Shown: in pieces, positions 34,661 to 48,846 of the stretch | How positions within the stretch are numbered: the stretch's first letter is position 1 | How the letters are laid out: each line of letters opens with the position of its first letter | DNA from: Globodera rostochiensis | Lineage: Eukaryota; Nematoda; Chromadorea; Rhabditida; Heteroderidae | Direction: 5' to 3' | Length of the DNA: 64,000 nucleotides | Assembly: GCA_018350325.1 (NCBI GenBank) | Contig: JAEVLN010000029.1 | Location: 514,807 to 578,806, forward strand | Notes under the pieces: generated by a model | Databases searched by the model: none | What the model was told of the DNA's origin: nothing | What the model saw: the letters and a program-made list of their open reading frames with translations, nothing else | Position numbers and translations under genes: made by a program

Positions 34661-35569
34661 GTAAAATGTCAGAAATATAAAGTTGAAGACTTCTCAAAAC
34701 AAAATAGATCAACATCAAATCTATTTACAAAATAAATAAATTAAATGTTAGATAACGTAAGTTATTAGTGAAGACAAAAATACGTCAATCTCGTTTTTCT
34801 GCATGATTGCCATTCAACTGACATGCATCCTAAGTGGTAAAAACAAACGTATAATTTGTAAAAAATAAACAAATTAAAATTGACAAATGTACAATAATAT
34901 AGTTGCTTCGAATCTCGCCAATTTATATTATATCCGCACTAAAGACCAATTTTCTTACATTAAACACAAAACTGCAGAAATACAACCTGCTGCAGGTATC
35001 AATTAAAATTATATCCACAAGCAAACAAAATAAGGAAATAAAAACTAAGGTGTGATTTAAACGAACCAAAAAAAATTCAAGCAAAATAATAAATACAGAA
35101 TACACTAATAGTCAAATTGATATTGGAACTGACAAGCAATTTTATCACATTTTGTAAATAATTAATTTTTAATATTCGACGGAGTTTTTACAACTAAATT
35201 TTTAATTATGACTAAAAATAATCCACAAAAAGTAATATAACGATTTTTTTTTAACAAAAAAATAACGAAATTAAAATGCAAAAACCGGTGCGCGACCCGG
35301 CAACTGCGTTACCAACTGAAAAGTCGTGCGGCAAATGCAAAAGATATAATTTAATAAAAAATGAAACTCATTAACATATATATTCAAAAATACACTAACA
35401 TTGATTTATTAAAAATCGTTTAATATTATGCGAACTAAGATTGATAATAATAATAAAATTGTTTGATAAAAGAAAAAAAAACAAATATCCAACAGTCTCT
35501 GGCTTAAAAGACACCAATGCATACAAAATATTTAATACATTTTACAAATTAAACATAAAATTAATAAAT

Positions 35570-35980
35570 CAATTATTCAACCCATCACATTTTTGCTCAT
35601 CATTACATTTCACTTCGCCACATTTCATTTCATCCTTTTATAACCGTTTTCCTAAACGTTCGAGTTCGACCCTACCGGTTCGACTCCGATCTGTGAAATG
35701 TAACTAATTTAATTTGAAGGGATCCAACTTCGGACTGATTCGATGGGGTCGGATGGACGCTACACGAATATCGCGCAAGCGCGCTGACTGTGACCAAAAA
35801 AATAACTCATTTACGGATGCTAGGCTCAAAAAGCCACTCAACATTCGCCCACCCCAAACCAAAAAACTAAAACAAAAATATAGAAGTAAAAATCAACTGG
35901 GTGAAATAATTTACACACACTTATATGCATATGCGAATTTTCATATTTCAAAAAAGGACACAAAGAGAAGAAAGTGATAA
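35570..35980. other. Moderate-GC segment with a basic ORF
   Basis: The frame 35714-35977 (+) is 87 codons, Lys/Arg-rich (GRMDATRISRKRADCDQ, later KKLKQKYRSKN). The Lys bias is what A-rich DNA gives on +, so only the 35714-35830 part is informative. No family is recognised. Confidence 0.22.
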
Positions 35981-37891
35981 AATTGTTTTTATTTTTATTA
36001 ATTAATGAGTTTGAGTTAAATGTTATAATCTTATGTTGAAGTTGTTAAATTCGACAAATACTTAAATAAATATACTTTCATGTGAAAAATCCAATAATAA
36101 AAATTAATGTTTGCGAAATAATCCCTATTTAAAGCTCAAGTACCTTAGAGGAGAAGCTAGATGAGGGAACCATGTTGCCAGCGTAAATAATTAAATAAGT
36201 TAAAAATCCAAAAAAAACCGAAATTACATATAATTTCAGTTTTTGTCAAGGAGATCAGAATATTATATCATCTATAAATTGTAAAATATTATTAAGCAAC
36301 GATTATATGTATAAAAGAAACACTAAACCACAAAATAGGTATTATAAAAGAAATTATTTATTCTAATACCTTCATCCACATTCAAAATAACTTTGATATT
36401 ATCGTTTTTGGTGATATTTTAGTCATGATCAAATTTTGAATTAAATTTCCATTTAAAAAATTTTACGACAAAACATATGTTACACCCAAAATAAAAGAAT
36501 ATTAATAAAAAAAACCAGATTAAACGAACTTTTTAAAACTAAAAATTTTTTTAAGTTCGTACATTAATTATGTCTTTAATCTAATTCATGCACCCTCCTA
36601 TCAGAAACAACCGAAAAAAACAACACTAAGCTTCATTAGTAAGCATTTGTTATTAATGACCAAATTCCTATAATATTAATCAAAATCTTTTTTTTTTCAA
36701 AACGCCAATTGTGAGAAAATTCGATTTCGATTCTAACGATGAAAATGCAACTCATTAAAAAAATAAGAATTCTGTATTGAAGGTATATGATTTAAGAATT
36801 TTAGGAAGGGAAAGAAATATTTTAAACACCGCTTTGTGTTTACCCAAAAATGTGCCACTAATTTTAAGAATACAAACGAACACAACAAACAAATCTAATA
36901 AAATGTAAATTAAATGTCGGGTGTTAATTGCGTGCAATCATCTGTGAAAATTTAACGCTAATTTCATAACTGTTATGAAATTAATACTAATATAAAATGC
37001 TAGATTGAAATTCAGCTTTATTAATGAATATTTTAATAATTTTTAATTTAAAATTATTTTTTGTATTTTTAATTTGTTTTTGAATTCTGGGGTTTTGAGT
37101 TTTAATTTGAGCACATGTCTAGATTGCTAACCGCGTTCGAGAAATAATAGACGGCACAATCAAAAAGCGAACTAAAAATCCGTGCGCCATGTTGAAACGG
37201 GAAAACATTAAATAATTCTATGGGGAATCATCTTTATGTCTACCGTTTGTGATGAAATATTGATTAATTGGACTGAAAATATTTATTTATTAAATAAAAC
37301 AAAAAATTTATTATTTTAATTTAAAAACAAAATGTTGTTATCTTAATTAACTAATTACATATTGTAAACAAAAAAAAATTGTGAGCTAGACGATAACCCA
37401 TTAAGAGAAGATAAATTTAGACTTGCTAACTCATTAGAAATAGCTAAACTGAAATGTAAATTTTGCTAAAATTGAACCGTTGTCAACATGTAAAAAATGA
37501 AATTTTTTATTTTAAATTTAATTAAAATAAGCTACAAAAATTTTATGTGCTGATATCCCATCACACTGATTTAAGCAGCAATTGAATAACAAAAAAGGTA
37601 CAGAAAAAAAAATTATAAACTAAATGACAACATCAATTAGCAAAATAATAAATCAAAAAGCAAACATATTAAATCACAATGGCGTATGAAGATCCTGTGC
37701 GCTCCGACGAGCGCTTTGCCGCGATCGCGATTATGGGGTCTACCCGGTCCGAAATTTTAGAAAATTAACTAAATACGTTGGGATTTCACAAAACAACGGC
37801 GTTGTTTTGTGAATATTTTCATAAAGGAATTATTGAAATAAAAATTTTTTTGATTATTCGATTACAAATTTATATGTTTTAAAATTATAAA

Positions 37892-38370
37892 TAGGGCCCG
37901 GATTTATATGTGCTAAAAACCCCAAAATATGTATGTTTTTATGTGCTAAAAAATGCCAAAATATGTGCTAAAAATCCCAAAAAAAGCCAAAATATGTGCT
38001 AAAATATGTGACAAAAATGGCCAAAGTCTAGTCAGTTTATGCATAAAAACCTTCAAAATTCTATCTTTATTAATTTTGCTCCTACAGTTGTAAATATACT
38101 ATTTTCCACATGTTTTAAAAATGTTATAAAAAATATCAAAAGTAAAAAATTTTTGGGAAAATGTCGATCTTTGTGGGTGGATTTTTGGTCCAAGAAAAAG
38201 TCAATTTTTAGGGGTGCATTTTTTGAAATTTTTAAAAAGTCGATCCTTAGGGGTGTATTTTTCGTTTTTATTGCATTTTTGTTAAGGAATTTTTGAAAAA
38301 TGGCGAAATTTGTGCTAAAACTCTGAAAGAGCTTAAAATATGTCAGTAAATATGTGCTAAAAAATACCCC
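37892..38370. mobile_element. Decayed hAT-like element
   Basis: It begins TAGGGCCCGGATTTATATG and has many ATATGTGCTAAAA phrases. It shares TTTTTAGGGGTGCATTTTTT and TGTATTTTTCGTTTTTATTG with the element at 20509 in opposite orientation. The right end and target-site duplication could not be identified. Confidence 0.6.
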
Positions 38371-41300
38371 CAAATTGCAATTAAAAGTTAATAAAAATAC
38401 ATCAACTGTCCCAAATTAATAATTTTAACCACTTGACGTTGGCAGAAAAATAAATGAAAATTCATGAAAATAAAACCTTTTTAAATTCGATTAAAATTTT
38501 AGAAGTTCATAATAAATAACTAAGATAAATAAATCTCATAAAAAATATGTAAATTACATTTATACTTACATTAATAACATTGAAAATCCATTTAATTTTT
38601 AGTTATTGAAAGCTGGATATAAATGACTTATTAAGCGCATACATTTTAATTTTTCTTTAAATTTGCAGTAAAATAAAACACATTAAAATAGATTTTATTA
38701 AAATTTGAAAAAAATTTAGAAAAATAAAAATTGAATATATTAAAAAATAAAGATTTTAAAAGTGGGGAAACAAACGATGCCTCATGATAGATCCCGAAAT
38801 ACTTTTTATCTCTATGATTATGGGGAATGCCTTTGTGAAGATGTTAAATTTCAACATTAAAAAGAAAGTTAAACAATACAAAAAATATTAATATTAGTTT
38901 TATTTAGCCTTATAAATTCGTTAGTGCAATCAACTATAAAAACAGAGATAACACAAAAGGTAATAAAATAAATCAATAAACATTTGAACTCATAAGTATA
39001 TACCTACTGAATTCTTATGCATAAAAATAATTTTAGCATAAAAGTTGTTTTTCAAAATGTATATTATCAAATTTTAAATATACCTATGGTAAACTAAAAA
39101 GCATTGAATAATTCAATATTACAGGAAAACTCTTTGCTAGCTTTAACCAGACAAATGCAGCCTATTCATCTATTCATCTGATTTAACCCGCGAGGTCTAA
39201 TTTATTAAGTAACAAATTACTACTTTCTGCGCAAATTTGTATTTACTATAAATACTCAAAAGAAAGAATTATTATGCTACAGAGAGTGTTAAAACAGAAA
39301 TCTGGTGAGGGGAAACCCAGCTCATGGCTTATGTCAAACGAATTTATTTAAATAAAATATAGAAATAAAGTGTACAAAATGATTAATTGTTAAGAATGAA
39401 AATTAACGTAATTTAAATAAAAACCTTAAGCGATTAAACATCTACCAATTTTAATTTATAATCATTGTTTTTGGCATTATTGCAAAAATCATTTGCTAGA
39501 ATTTCATTTATTACAGTTGTATCTGTTACGTAAATTAATAAGCAAAACCCTGAAAAACAAAAATTAATGTACAAAAAATTTTCACTTTTGTAATAATAAT
39601 TTTAAAAAACAAAAAAACAATTTTTGTCTAATTAAGTGGACGTTAAAACAAGGCAACAGTCTTATAATTAATAAACATTTCAAAGTCAATTTCAATCAAA
39701 TTATTCATAATATAAAGATTTTGTTATAGTTATAATATTCATAAAATATTTTGACGTAAATAACAAACCAACCTCAATTCATCAACATCGTTACAATAAA
39801 GAACCTATAAAGCAGAAAAGAATTTTGTAAACTTTTCTTTGGAAAGTTTACATGCAAACATCTAGCTGTTAAAGTGAATTATTTTGCAAATTATTTAACT
39901 TAATCATAATCATAAATGATCAAACTTTAATATTTAATTCCTATTTTTTACTTTATTAATTTTTTCTTAAAAATTAAATTATAACAACTTTTCTAATAGC
40001 AAACAATAAATTTTATTAGTATTTATTTTATATAATCTTTAAAATTTTTGTATTATTAGTTGGTGCTAATTGTGGATTAATTTACAGGCGCGCAAGTTAA
40101 TTAATTAAACAAAACAATTTGCAATATACCGAACTTAATATTATATATGGATAATTTTATTTTTTATAACAAGCGTTTTTGCCTTTGTATTTATTTTAAC
40201 TTTTTATTATTGTTTTTCTTTCTTGCTTAGAAAACCTCGCGTAATTGCGACATATCGTCGATCAGAGCCTACCCTGCAGTTGAAAATTAAAAATAGAATG
40301 TGAAATGTTCGACGTAATTCATTATATTATTAAGTTGGAGTAGAGTATCTTTTTAATCCAAACTTTAACATTTTAGATTCTGATTCTAACAAACTTTAGT
40401 CCCTAAAATGCAACCAAAATATTTGTATCAAATATTGTTAAAATGAATCGAAAAAATAAAGAAAATTAAAAAAAATGGGTTTGTTATATTTATTGCAAAG
40501 AGATGAGGAAAATGGAAGAAACAAGGAGGTGAGCGGAAAAAAGAACGAAAACACGAGCACAAAAAGCACGGCGCTTTTCGCCAAAGCACAAACCCAATAA
40601 AAATAGCACCAAAAAATAAATAAAATAAGAAGTGTGAAAAAACTATATAAAAAATAATGTGTATAAATAAAAATAAATAAAAAGTTCTGGGTTTAGGTAA
40701 AGAATAATATATAAAGTTAAACAAAACCAAAAAAAAATCAATTTTGTTTAAACATTTATCTTAAAACGCATGATATTGTGTTTCGAAAAACATTAAAACA
40801 AAAATTCCCCACCCAGCAATTAATTAACTGGCTAAATTATTTCACCAAATTAGCATCAAGTAGCAAATTCAAAATAATTGTGCAATTTAAACCAACACTT
40901 AAATGCCTTTTGAATAAAAAAACGAAGAAGCTGTATGGCAAATGCATTTTTAAATAAAAATATTTATTATAATAATGGCTGATTTTACATTTATTTGGGC
41001 TTTTGTGTCCATTGAGAGAGGAAAACTTACAATAAAATGCAATGATGTAGCCTCTATTATTTGAATTAAAATAGGAATTGTGAGCAGAATCTAAATTCAA
41101 ATTGATTTAAACATTATAATTGGAGTTTGCCACAAACTGGTGCCGTTAGAAGGGGGAACCTACTACTGGCAATTATTGTACAAGCCACAATTAATTCTTC
41201 GCAACAATATTAAATGAACTTATACATCTAAAATTATTTAGTCAAATTCTTTTCACCAGCAGCAAATAAACTTAATTATTTAATTTTGATAACCAAGAAC

Positions 41301-41676
41301 GCATAATCTTAAGTAAAAATGTATTCATATTTTGAAAATAATTGAAAAAAACAATTTTTAATTGTTTTTAAAAGCAATAAATCTATAATTTAATCATAAT
41401 TTAAACTGCCAGATCTGGCTAAAAAATAAACATTTCAACAATTTTAAGATAGAATTGTATTAATATAAATTACAATGAACAATAAGACTGCTCTATCAAA
41501 AATCTACTTCTATATTAATGCAACAAAAAAAAATGAAAAAATATTAAAGTTCAGAGACGTTAAAATAAAACTTATTTATTTAAACAAAAAATAAAACCCA
41601 GAAAAACATTCACCGACATAGACAAAACTGCGATACGATGCAGAAATGGCAGATGCACTGAGGCCTGACAGACCGG

Positions 41677-41746
41677 CGGGAGTTCAACGACCACGTCATG
41701 GCAAGGGCAACCGGGAATTCAACGACCACGTCATGGCAAGGGCAAC
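41677..41746. repeat. 35-bp tandem duplication in a GC island
   Basis: CGGGAGTTCAACGACCACGT plus CATGGCAAGGGCAAC occurs twice in a row (41677-41711, 41712-41746) with one mismatch. 35 is not a multiple of three, so if the island was coding the duplication shifted its frame. Confidence 0.92.
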
Positions 41747-42654
41747 TGAATACGCAGAAGAGACTTTGCACAGCACCATTTCTGCTTTGCAGTTTTTAAG
41801 ATTAAACTTAATTAAATACAAATTTGATCATTTGTCCCAAAAAACAATTAGATATTTATAATAAATACACTTTTGATGACAGTAGTTTTGTCAATGACAA
41901 GGCGGAGGTTCAACGTGGAATTAAAAAAAAATGATTTAAAAACAAATTAAATTAGTGTTCCGTGTTTAATTACCCAAGTGTGGGTAAAAGCATTTATTAA
42001 CAATAAAAAACATGAAAATTAAACAATAACATCGTAAAAATGAAAAAAATATTCTGCAAAAAGTAATGTGTTATTAAAAGACAAACAACATTAATCACAA
42101 AATAAATTAGCAAAAAAAGTCCTATTGCAATAGAATCAAATAACAAATCAGAAGCATCTAAAAATCACTAATTATAAAGTAAGAATTTTTTGTTCTAAAC
42201 AAAAAAAGAAAATAAAAGACTAAGTAGAAAATTAGAGAAAAAACAGCGGACTTGTCTTGGCGACAAAAAGAAATAATACGACTAATTGTAATAAAATTGT
42301 AGAAAATACAAAAATTTTATTTAAATTGAAAATTTGTCCTGACTAAATAATAATTTAAATCAAGCAGTGTTACGATATGCGAAGCATGTGTCGCCAACGG
42401 ATGGTCGCAAAACTACGTAAAACAGCAGCGCACCCACGGCTGGCCGTCGAAGCCAACGAAGATCCGTTCACCGGTCTTCCGCGCGAAGGAGCGGAACTCT
42501 TAAATTGGGTATAATAAAAAATGATAAAAACGTTTAAAAGTTTAAATAAAAAATATTTTTTACAACCCAAAAATGTTTGATAAGAATTCACTTAAAGTAA
42601 AAAAAGTACAAAATGACTTTAATCAACTAAAAAATTCCTTTTCAAACGTGACGA

Positions 42655-42800
42655 CACTTGGATTTCTGAACTTGATAGAATTACAAAATTGAAATTATAG
42701 TCAATTTATTATGTTATTAAATAATTAATAAATGCAATTTGCTCGGAATATACATAGATAAAAAAATATCTGGTTCAACGAGCTCTGGATGAACGTTTTG
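42655..42800. repeat. Segmental repeat, copy 1 of 2
   Basis: AATTGAAATTATAGTCAATTTATTATGT through ATATCTGGTTCAACGAGCTC recurs at about 43205-43345. A shorter relative of the last part (ATATCTGGTTCAACAAGACT) lies near 26767. Confidence 0.85.
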
Positions 42801-43204
42801 CCAAAACGAATCAATTCAAATAAAACATTTGTACACAACTAGTAAAAATTTGGTTTTTTCGTTTCGCCAAGACTACACTTTTATCTTATCAAACAGGACG
42901 AATATAATGGTGTGTTGGTTCGTTGTCAATTAATTAAATGAAAATAAACTTAAAAGGAAAAAGAATACAACTTTTAAATAATAAAAACTAGTCAATAAAA
43001 ATTCGTCAACAAAAATCCTATAACTACGAAAAACAAAAAAAAAGCATACAAAAGAATTCTGATACACTATACAGAAACTTTATATTTTTAAAAACCAAGC
43101 AAACTTTACAAATAAGGCCTACAAAAAATCAAATAAACGTTCGATATAATAGTTGTTTTCTAAGTTATAAAACTGCTAAAAAAAATTTATTGTCATAAAA
43201 ATGT

Positions 43205-43345
43205 AACAAAATTTGTGAACTTGATACAAATACGAAATTGAAATTATAGTCAATTTATTATGTTCTTATATAATTAATAAATGTAATTTGCTCTGAATAT
43301 ACATAGATTAAAAAAAATATCTGGTTTAACGAGCTCTGAATGTTT
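43205..43345. repeat. Segmental repeat, copy 2 of 2
   Basis: Second copy of the 42655-42800 segment. Material just downstream (TTTTTTGAGTATGTAAAAATCA) resembles 43618-43650, which suggests stepwise duplication. Confidence 0.85.
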
Positions 43346-43641
43346 TGCCTTTTTTGAGTATGTAAAAATCACTGAGACTTGTAAATGTCTACAGTAGGTA
43401 CAATCCACGCATTGTCTACTCCATTTTAAAATATAAATGTATAATTAATTATTAAGACAATCAAATCTCTAAAAACGAAATAATAATGACAAAGTGATAA
43501 AAAAAATTGTCTGCAAGCAAATATAATTATTTCACCATGTAACCTGAAAAAGCTTTTGAATAACTCATGTGGTCAAGATTCTTAATATATAATATCAAAC
43601 ATTTTATCAAAGTTTCGCGTTTTTTGAGGATGTGAAGATCA

Positions 43642-43791
43642 TCATTGAGACTCCAGTAAAGAAATCATATAAAAATGTTTCAATGCAGCTGCTTGAATCG
43701 AACAAATAGGCACGGATGATGTCATTCCATTCGCCAACCGCCTGACCTCCCACTTAGACCGGCGGGCGGTGCCATCAGCGGGTAAAGGTAT
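43642..43791 (-). CDS. Candidate terminal exon, 49 codons (gene unknown)
   Basis: On the minus strand a good acceptor (TTTGTTAATTTTATAG) is followed in phase 0 by 49 sense codons to TGA. The peptide includes GTARRSKWEVRRLANGMTSS and SIQAAALKHFYMIS. The + strand also has an open frame with a donor-like GTAAAG, so the strand is favoured and not proven. Confidence 0.4.
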   Translation of the reverse strand: MPLPADGTARRSKWEVRRLANGMTSSVPICSIQAAALKHFYMISLLESQ

Positions 43792-46700
43792 CTATAAAAT
43801 TAACAAAAATAAGAATTTTGCAAGTTATTTTCGGCCAAATTTTATAACAATATATATTTAAATAAAATTATGAAGTTTGAAATTTTTCTTTTAAAATATT
43901 AATAGATAAAAATTAAATATATAAAATAATTCCAGCTCTGTAGTACAACGTTGTACGAGATCAATGGAAGTTTAACCAGTAAAAATAAAAAATTATATAA
44001 TTTCCAAAAACCAAAAGCCTAATTATATTAATTAACATGTTTTATTTACCCTAATCTCAACAAAACACAGGTGACGATTCTACGGCAATTCCACGAGACC
44101 ACCTAGTAATAATTTTAAAAAATTTTATCTACACAAATTCAATTCAAATAAAACATATAAAATTCGTCAACAAAAATCCAATTATATATGTATCCTAATT
44201 TCTGAACATCCTACCAAAAATGCATCTGATTCAAAAACGGGGTTACGTGCAAAATTTTATAAAACCAAAAAAGTTACAGAAATTTGTATAAAACTGCTAA
44301 AAAAATTATTGTCATAACAAATGTATCTATAAAAATTGAGTGATTATAAAATGCTAAACATTAGAATAAAACGAAAAATAAATCTTAATTAAATTTATAA
44401 GGTATTTTGAAATACAATCGGAAATAACCAAAAATCTAAATAGTTTTATTGAATATAAATGTTAGAAAATTATTTTATCCTTCTAAAACTTTTATAATTT
44501 TTTAAAAGAAAATGGAAAATGTAAAAAACAAAATTGTAAAAGGAAACTGGCAGCTTTTCTGAGATCTGTTTTACAGCATTGCAAAAATTAAAACAATAAA
44601 AAAGTTTATCTAGATTTTACAGTTATGTACTTTAAAATCTAAATTGTTGTACTTAAATCTAGGCCCTCCGATACGATCGAGCTCTGAGATAATTCATTGG
44701 GGTTTGCAACAACAAAAAATGTTGTACATATCAAAATGACGCATTTGTGTTTTGGTTAGAACGAATTTCCGGTGCAATATTTTCAATAATTTTTCGTGCT
44801 CGAATTTTACTATTTTTTTAATAAAAATTATCTTTTATTTAATGTTGGCAAAAAATGCAAAATTTCTTCCAAATTAATATAAAAAGTAATTTAAAAACTT
44901 TAATTCGCTCAATTGTTTTTTTAAACAATTGAACTGACATTAAAATATAAACTAAATATAAATAAATTATTTTAACGGTAGCACTGATGCTAGAGAAACT
45001 CTAAAGCATACGAAAAGAACACCATGGATCATAGACGCTGATAAGTAATATCAACAATGTGTGAATAAGACGTTTATAATAGTAAAAAACCAATTAAAAC
45101 AAACATAGTAGATTAACTAAGTTTATGTTTTCGCTAAAAAATTGATATAGTGCAATTGAATAATCTTTTGTATGTTAATTTATATCCTTTCATCTTGACG
45201 AAAAAATTACCTAAAAAAGGTTGAAAAATAATTTGTTCAATCAAAAATATAAAGATTATTTGTTAAATTATGAATTACTAGTACAGATTTACAACACATT
45301 AATCTTTTTTAAGCGCAATCAACACTTTTCAACGAAAAAAACGAGCGCGCATGCATACTAATTAATAAAAAAACTAATGAACTGAAACCAACTCGAGAAC
45401 AAAATGTAATGAACTAATAAATAAAATCATAATAAAGGCCCGATCCCCCCACATTGCAAAATAACAGGTTTAATTACACAAGTTTGAGATCAGCAAAGTG
45501 ATTGAATTTCTTTGTGTAATTCCGTGTGCAACTTCTGCCGGAGCCTCCCGCGAGCTTCGACACCAAAGTGTTGTAATAAACTACAATATAAAAAGGTATT
45601 TAAACCATTCAAATGAAATGATTAAAATATAATACTTGTAATACTAATTATAACATATATATTTTTTACAACTACAAGGAGTGTCGAGCGCATAGTTAAA
45701 TATAAATAAAGTGATAAAAGTTAGAGTGGGAATAATAATATAAATGGAAAAATAAAGTGAAGAAAAGAGGTTTATAAAATATTAAATAACAAAATGTCTT
45801 TAAAATGGTAAAAAATAAAAATAGGGTTCGCACGCTTCATAATAATAAATAATCAAAAACGTACAAAAATCAAATGATTTATTTATAAAGAATTTCTTAA
45901 ATATTATTACTGAAAAACAAATATAACAAAATTAGAATTGCAATTTCTGACGGAATGTGGAAAAAAGCTCACTCGTGCGAGGATTATCAACGCGTTCTGC
46001 TGGTCAACAACATCTTATCCAAATAAAATTTTGGCAAAGAATTTTTTTATTATTTTTAGAAAAAAATAGAAAAAAATCAATCATCTTTTAAATGATAAAA
46101 TGTAATCCTAAAAATGTAATTAAGTGGGCTTTTAAAAAAAATATTTGTTAATGTCTAAAACCAATTCAACTTATAATTTTTTGAACTCAACTAAATTTTC
46201 AGTAAGCATAAACAAAAATTATTTTATATTGCAATAATAGCTCAGGTTGCCTAATATACAATTATTTTAATTTTTTAAATTTTATAAAATTAAAAAAAAA
46301 TAAATAAAACAAAGGTGTGAATTGCGATGAAATGTTTTTTAAAATGAGACATACCTATTACATTTTTTCGACTTGGCGCATTTAATGAAAAAATCTTAAA
46401 TATCAATAATCATACATCCAAATATAAAAACAATTCCGACCAGTTCACGAAGACGCAGTTTATTAATTAAAGATTAATCGAGTTCAATAAAAAGTACTAA
46501 GCATTTTAAATAGTTTTTAAACCAACAAAAAAAAGGCCAAGAAATAGAAAATTTTTATGAAATAAATGATAAGTATAAGACAAAAAAAACATTAACATTC
46601 TAGTCAAATCTTAATGTTAATTTAAATATAAACGGGCATACAAATTACTGCTGATTTCTAATTTATAAAAAGTTTAACTGGCTTTGCAATAATTACCCAA

Positions 46701-46908
46701 CGTACGTAATATACAATATTTTTTTTAAATTTTGAAAAACCAACCGGTTTTTCTTGATAAATAAACATCAAATTCAAAAAAACATATACAACTGCAAAAT
46801 AAAGTGTGATCTACAGAAAGCTCAAATTACAGCATAAAATTGTGTAATATAAAACACAAAATTAAGAACTGACAAATGAAAATAAAATAGTTAAAACTAA
46901 TAACTCAC

Positions 46909-46941
46909 CAAAAAATTCAAAAAAACAAATTGAAAGTAGAC
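46909..46941 (-). CDS. Candidate 33-nt exon
   Basis: Minus-strand acceptor ACTCTTTTCAAG, 11 codons (VYFQFVFLNFL) and donor GTGAGT. The signals are very good but the exon is tiny and T-rich. Confidence 0.25.
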
Positions 46942-47166
46942 CTTGAAAAGAGTATTTAAGGTAATTTAACAATTTATGTTATTAAAAAATGTTTATAACC
47001 AATTTTATTACATTATTAACGATTAAAAGAGCTTTATATATTAAAAGACGTATTTCAAAGGCAATAAAAATAAAAATAAAATAGTACATTATTTGTTTAA
47101 TAATAATTGTTGTAATTTTTGGGGGGGAGGGTTGGTATTGCTGTATTTAGGGTTCTATTTGGTTTA

Positions 47167-47364
47167 TATCCTAAAATATCCCCCCAGCAAAACCACCGTA
47201 AATAAAAGAAAAAACTTTGTTAAATTAGGTTATTTTAAAGTTTTGAAAACTTTTCTTAGTTTTTCTAGTAACCTTAAAGATTTATTTAAAAAATAATATT
47301 TTATTGTTAATAAAAAGTTTTTTCTTTTATTTATGGTGGTTTAGTTGAGTGATATTTTAGGATA
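47167..47364. repeat. Fold-back element, about 53-bp arms
   Basis: The left arm (47167-47219, TATCCTAAAATAT, then AAAACCACCGTAAATAAAAG) and the right arm (47312-47364) are inverted copies at roughly 85-90% identity, with a spacer of about 92 bp. It sits in a small T-rich pocket (47.1-47.5 kb) inside the A-rich block and is preceded by GGGGGGGAGGG. Confidence 0.85.
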
Positions 47365-48604
47365 AGGTTAGTCTTTAGTATTCATTATTCTAAGGTTTAA
47401 ATATTTTTCTTTTAATTTTTTATTTTAATGAGAATTCTTTTTTTCCAAAAATTGAAACTATTTTTCACTTTATCAGCTAGAATTAAATTGTTAAAACTTT
47501 TTCTTTTGAAAAAGTTATTATAACTAGTTGAATATTAGAATTACTTAAAACTAAAAACTTACCTCATGCATTTAATAAATTAATAGAAAAAAGAAAAAAT
47601 CTAAAAAAAATTCAAAAAGTTTATTTCTTATCAACATGGACTTACAAACCAAATTTTATTGATTTCTTCTCAGTGCCTACGCGGAGACTAAACCAATTTA
47701 AAAATTGTGCCTTGGAAATTGTTTTAACAAAACCCGAATCTAAAAGCTGTGGTTTTTGATGCTAAATTTTACTGCTGTTATTAATTAACAAACACATTTC
47801 TTAATAGTGTTCTACAGAAATAAACGCAACTCACTACTTATAATGCCACAAATGGCAAAATATATTTCCGCACCAAAACAAATTTAAAATAAATTTTTAA
47901 TAATTAAAGTTAAGACTTTAAATATTATTACAAACAACACAATTAAATATTTATTCAGGGAACCTGCTGGGTAAGTGTGTTTGACTGAACAAGTGTGTCC
48001 AAATGAAATAAAAGATTAAACAATAAATTTAAATTAAATTAAGCAAAAACCAGAATATTAAAAAATTACAGTTATCAGCATGAATAAATTCTTCTAATAA
48101 TTGTTTACTAAAACAAATGAAGTAATAAATAAAAAAAGTCAAATTTAATTGATAATGCATAGAAAAAACCAATTTTAATCAACAATGCGCAAAAAAATTG
48201 TTGATTTAGAGAATACATCAACTAATTAAAAACTGTATTAAAAAGTAATAAAAATTATAAGATTCATTTTAAAACTTGAAAATAAAGAATTACTATATAC
48301 TTCTCCACTCATGCGGGAGTAAACCCGCCTAATCAACGGCAAACACTTATTTTGCGGCAAAAGATTTAAAATGGCAACAAATGTGGCGATATTTTTGCCT
48401 CAAAAATGGATGCTCGATTGACTGATTGCAAATAAAAATTTAATAACAAAAACTTTTAAATGAATTGACAATAATATAAGTTGAGGAAAATCTGTAAAAA
48501 ACAAAATAAAAATTTAATATTATATTAGAAGATTTCCAAAAAAAACTGAAAAGTGCTACCATTTACACCTTTTATAAATAAAAAAACACTAACTTACTAA
48601 GATA

Positions 48605-48790
48605 AAAAGTGTAACGAAACTGCCTGGCCAAGAAATAAGCAATTGCTCAATACGGGCACTAAGGAGCTATTACAAAACAAAAATCTTAAATTTATAACAA
48701 TTTTAATTAAAAAGATAGTGAACAAATAACAAATCAAAAGGTTTAAATATTCTAGAAACATGCAAGTTCAATAAAAAACTCACAAAATTA
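48605..48790. repeat. Segmental repeat, copy 1 of 2
   Basis: AAGAAATAAGCAATTGCTCA through GTGAACAAATAACAAATCAA to AGAAACATGCAAG recurs at 51245-51410 in the same orientation. Confidence 0.88.
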
Positions 48791-48846
48791 AAAAACATTT
48801 TCAGTTTAGATATCACTTATCAATATTTTTATTCATGAAGATGCCA

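Noticed and set aside
35280..35345. GC island partly resembling a tRNA (AGTTGGTAACGCAGTTGCC, GGGTCGCGCACC)
   Set aside because: There is no B box consensus, no anticodon arm and no acceptor pairing.
37679..37768. 29-codon + ORF starting MAYEDPVRSDERF
   Set aside because: It is short, open in other frames, and no adjoining exon could be phased.
40428..40730. 100-codon minus ORF, very hydrophobic (Phe/Ile/Leu)
   Set aside because: Its composition is what antisense of A-rich DNA yields; there are no splice or start signals of note.
42368..42508. 141-nt island open on + (EANEDPFTGLPREGAELLNW, with AG/GT) and also on minus with a T-rich acceptor
   Set aside because: Both strands give complete, splice-bounded frames; strand and coding status cannot be decided, so I did not call it.
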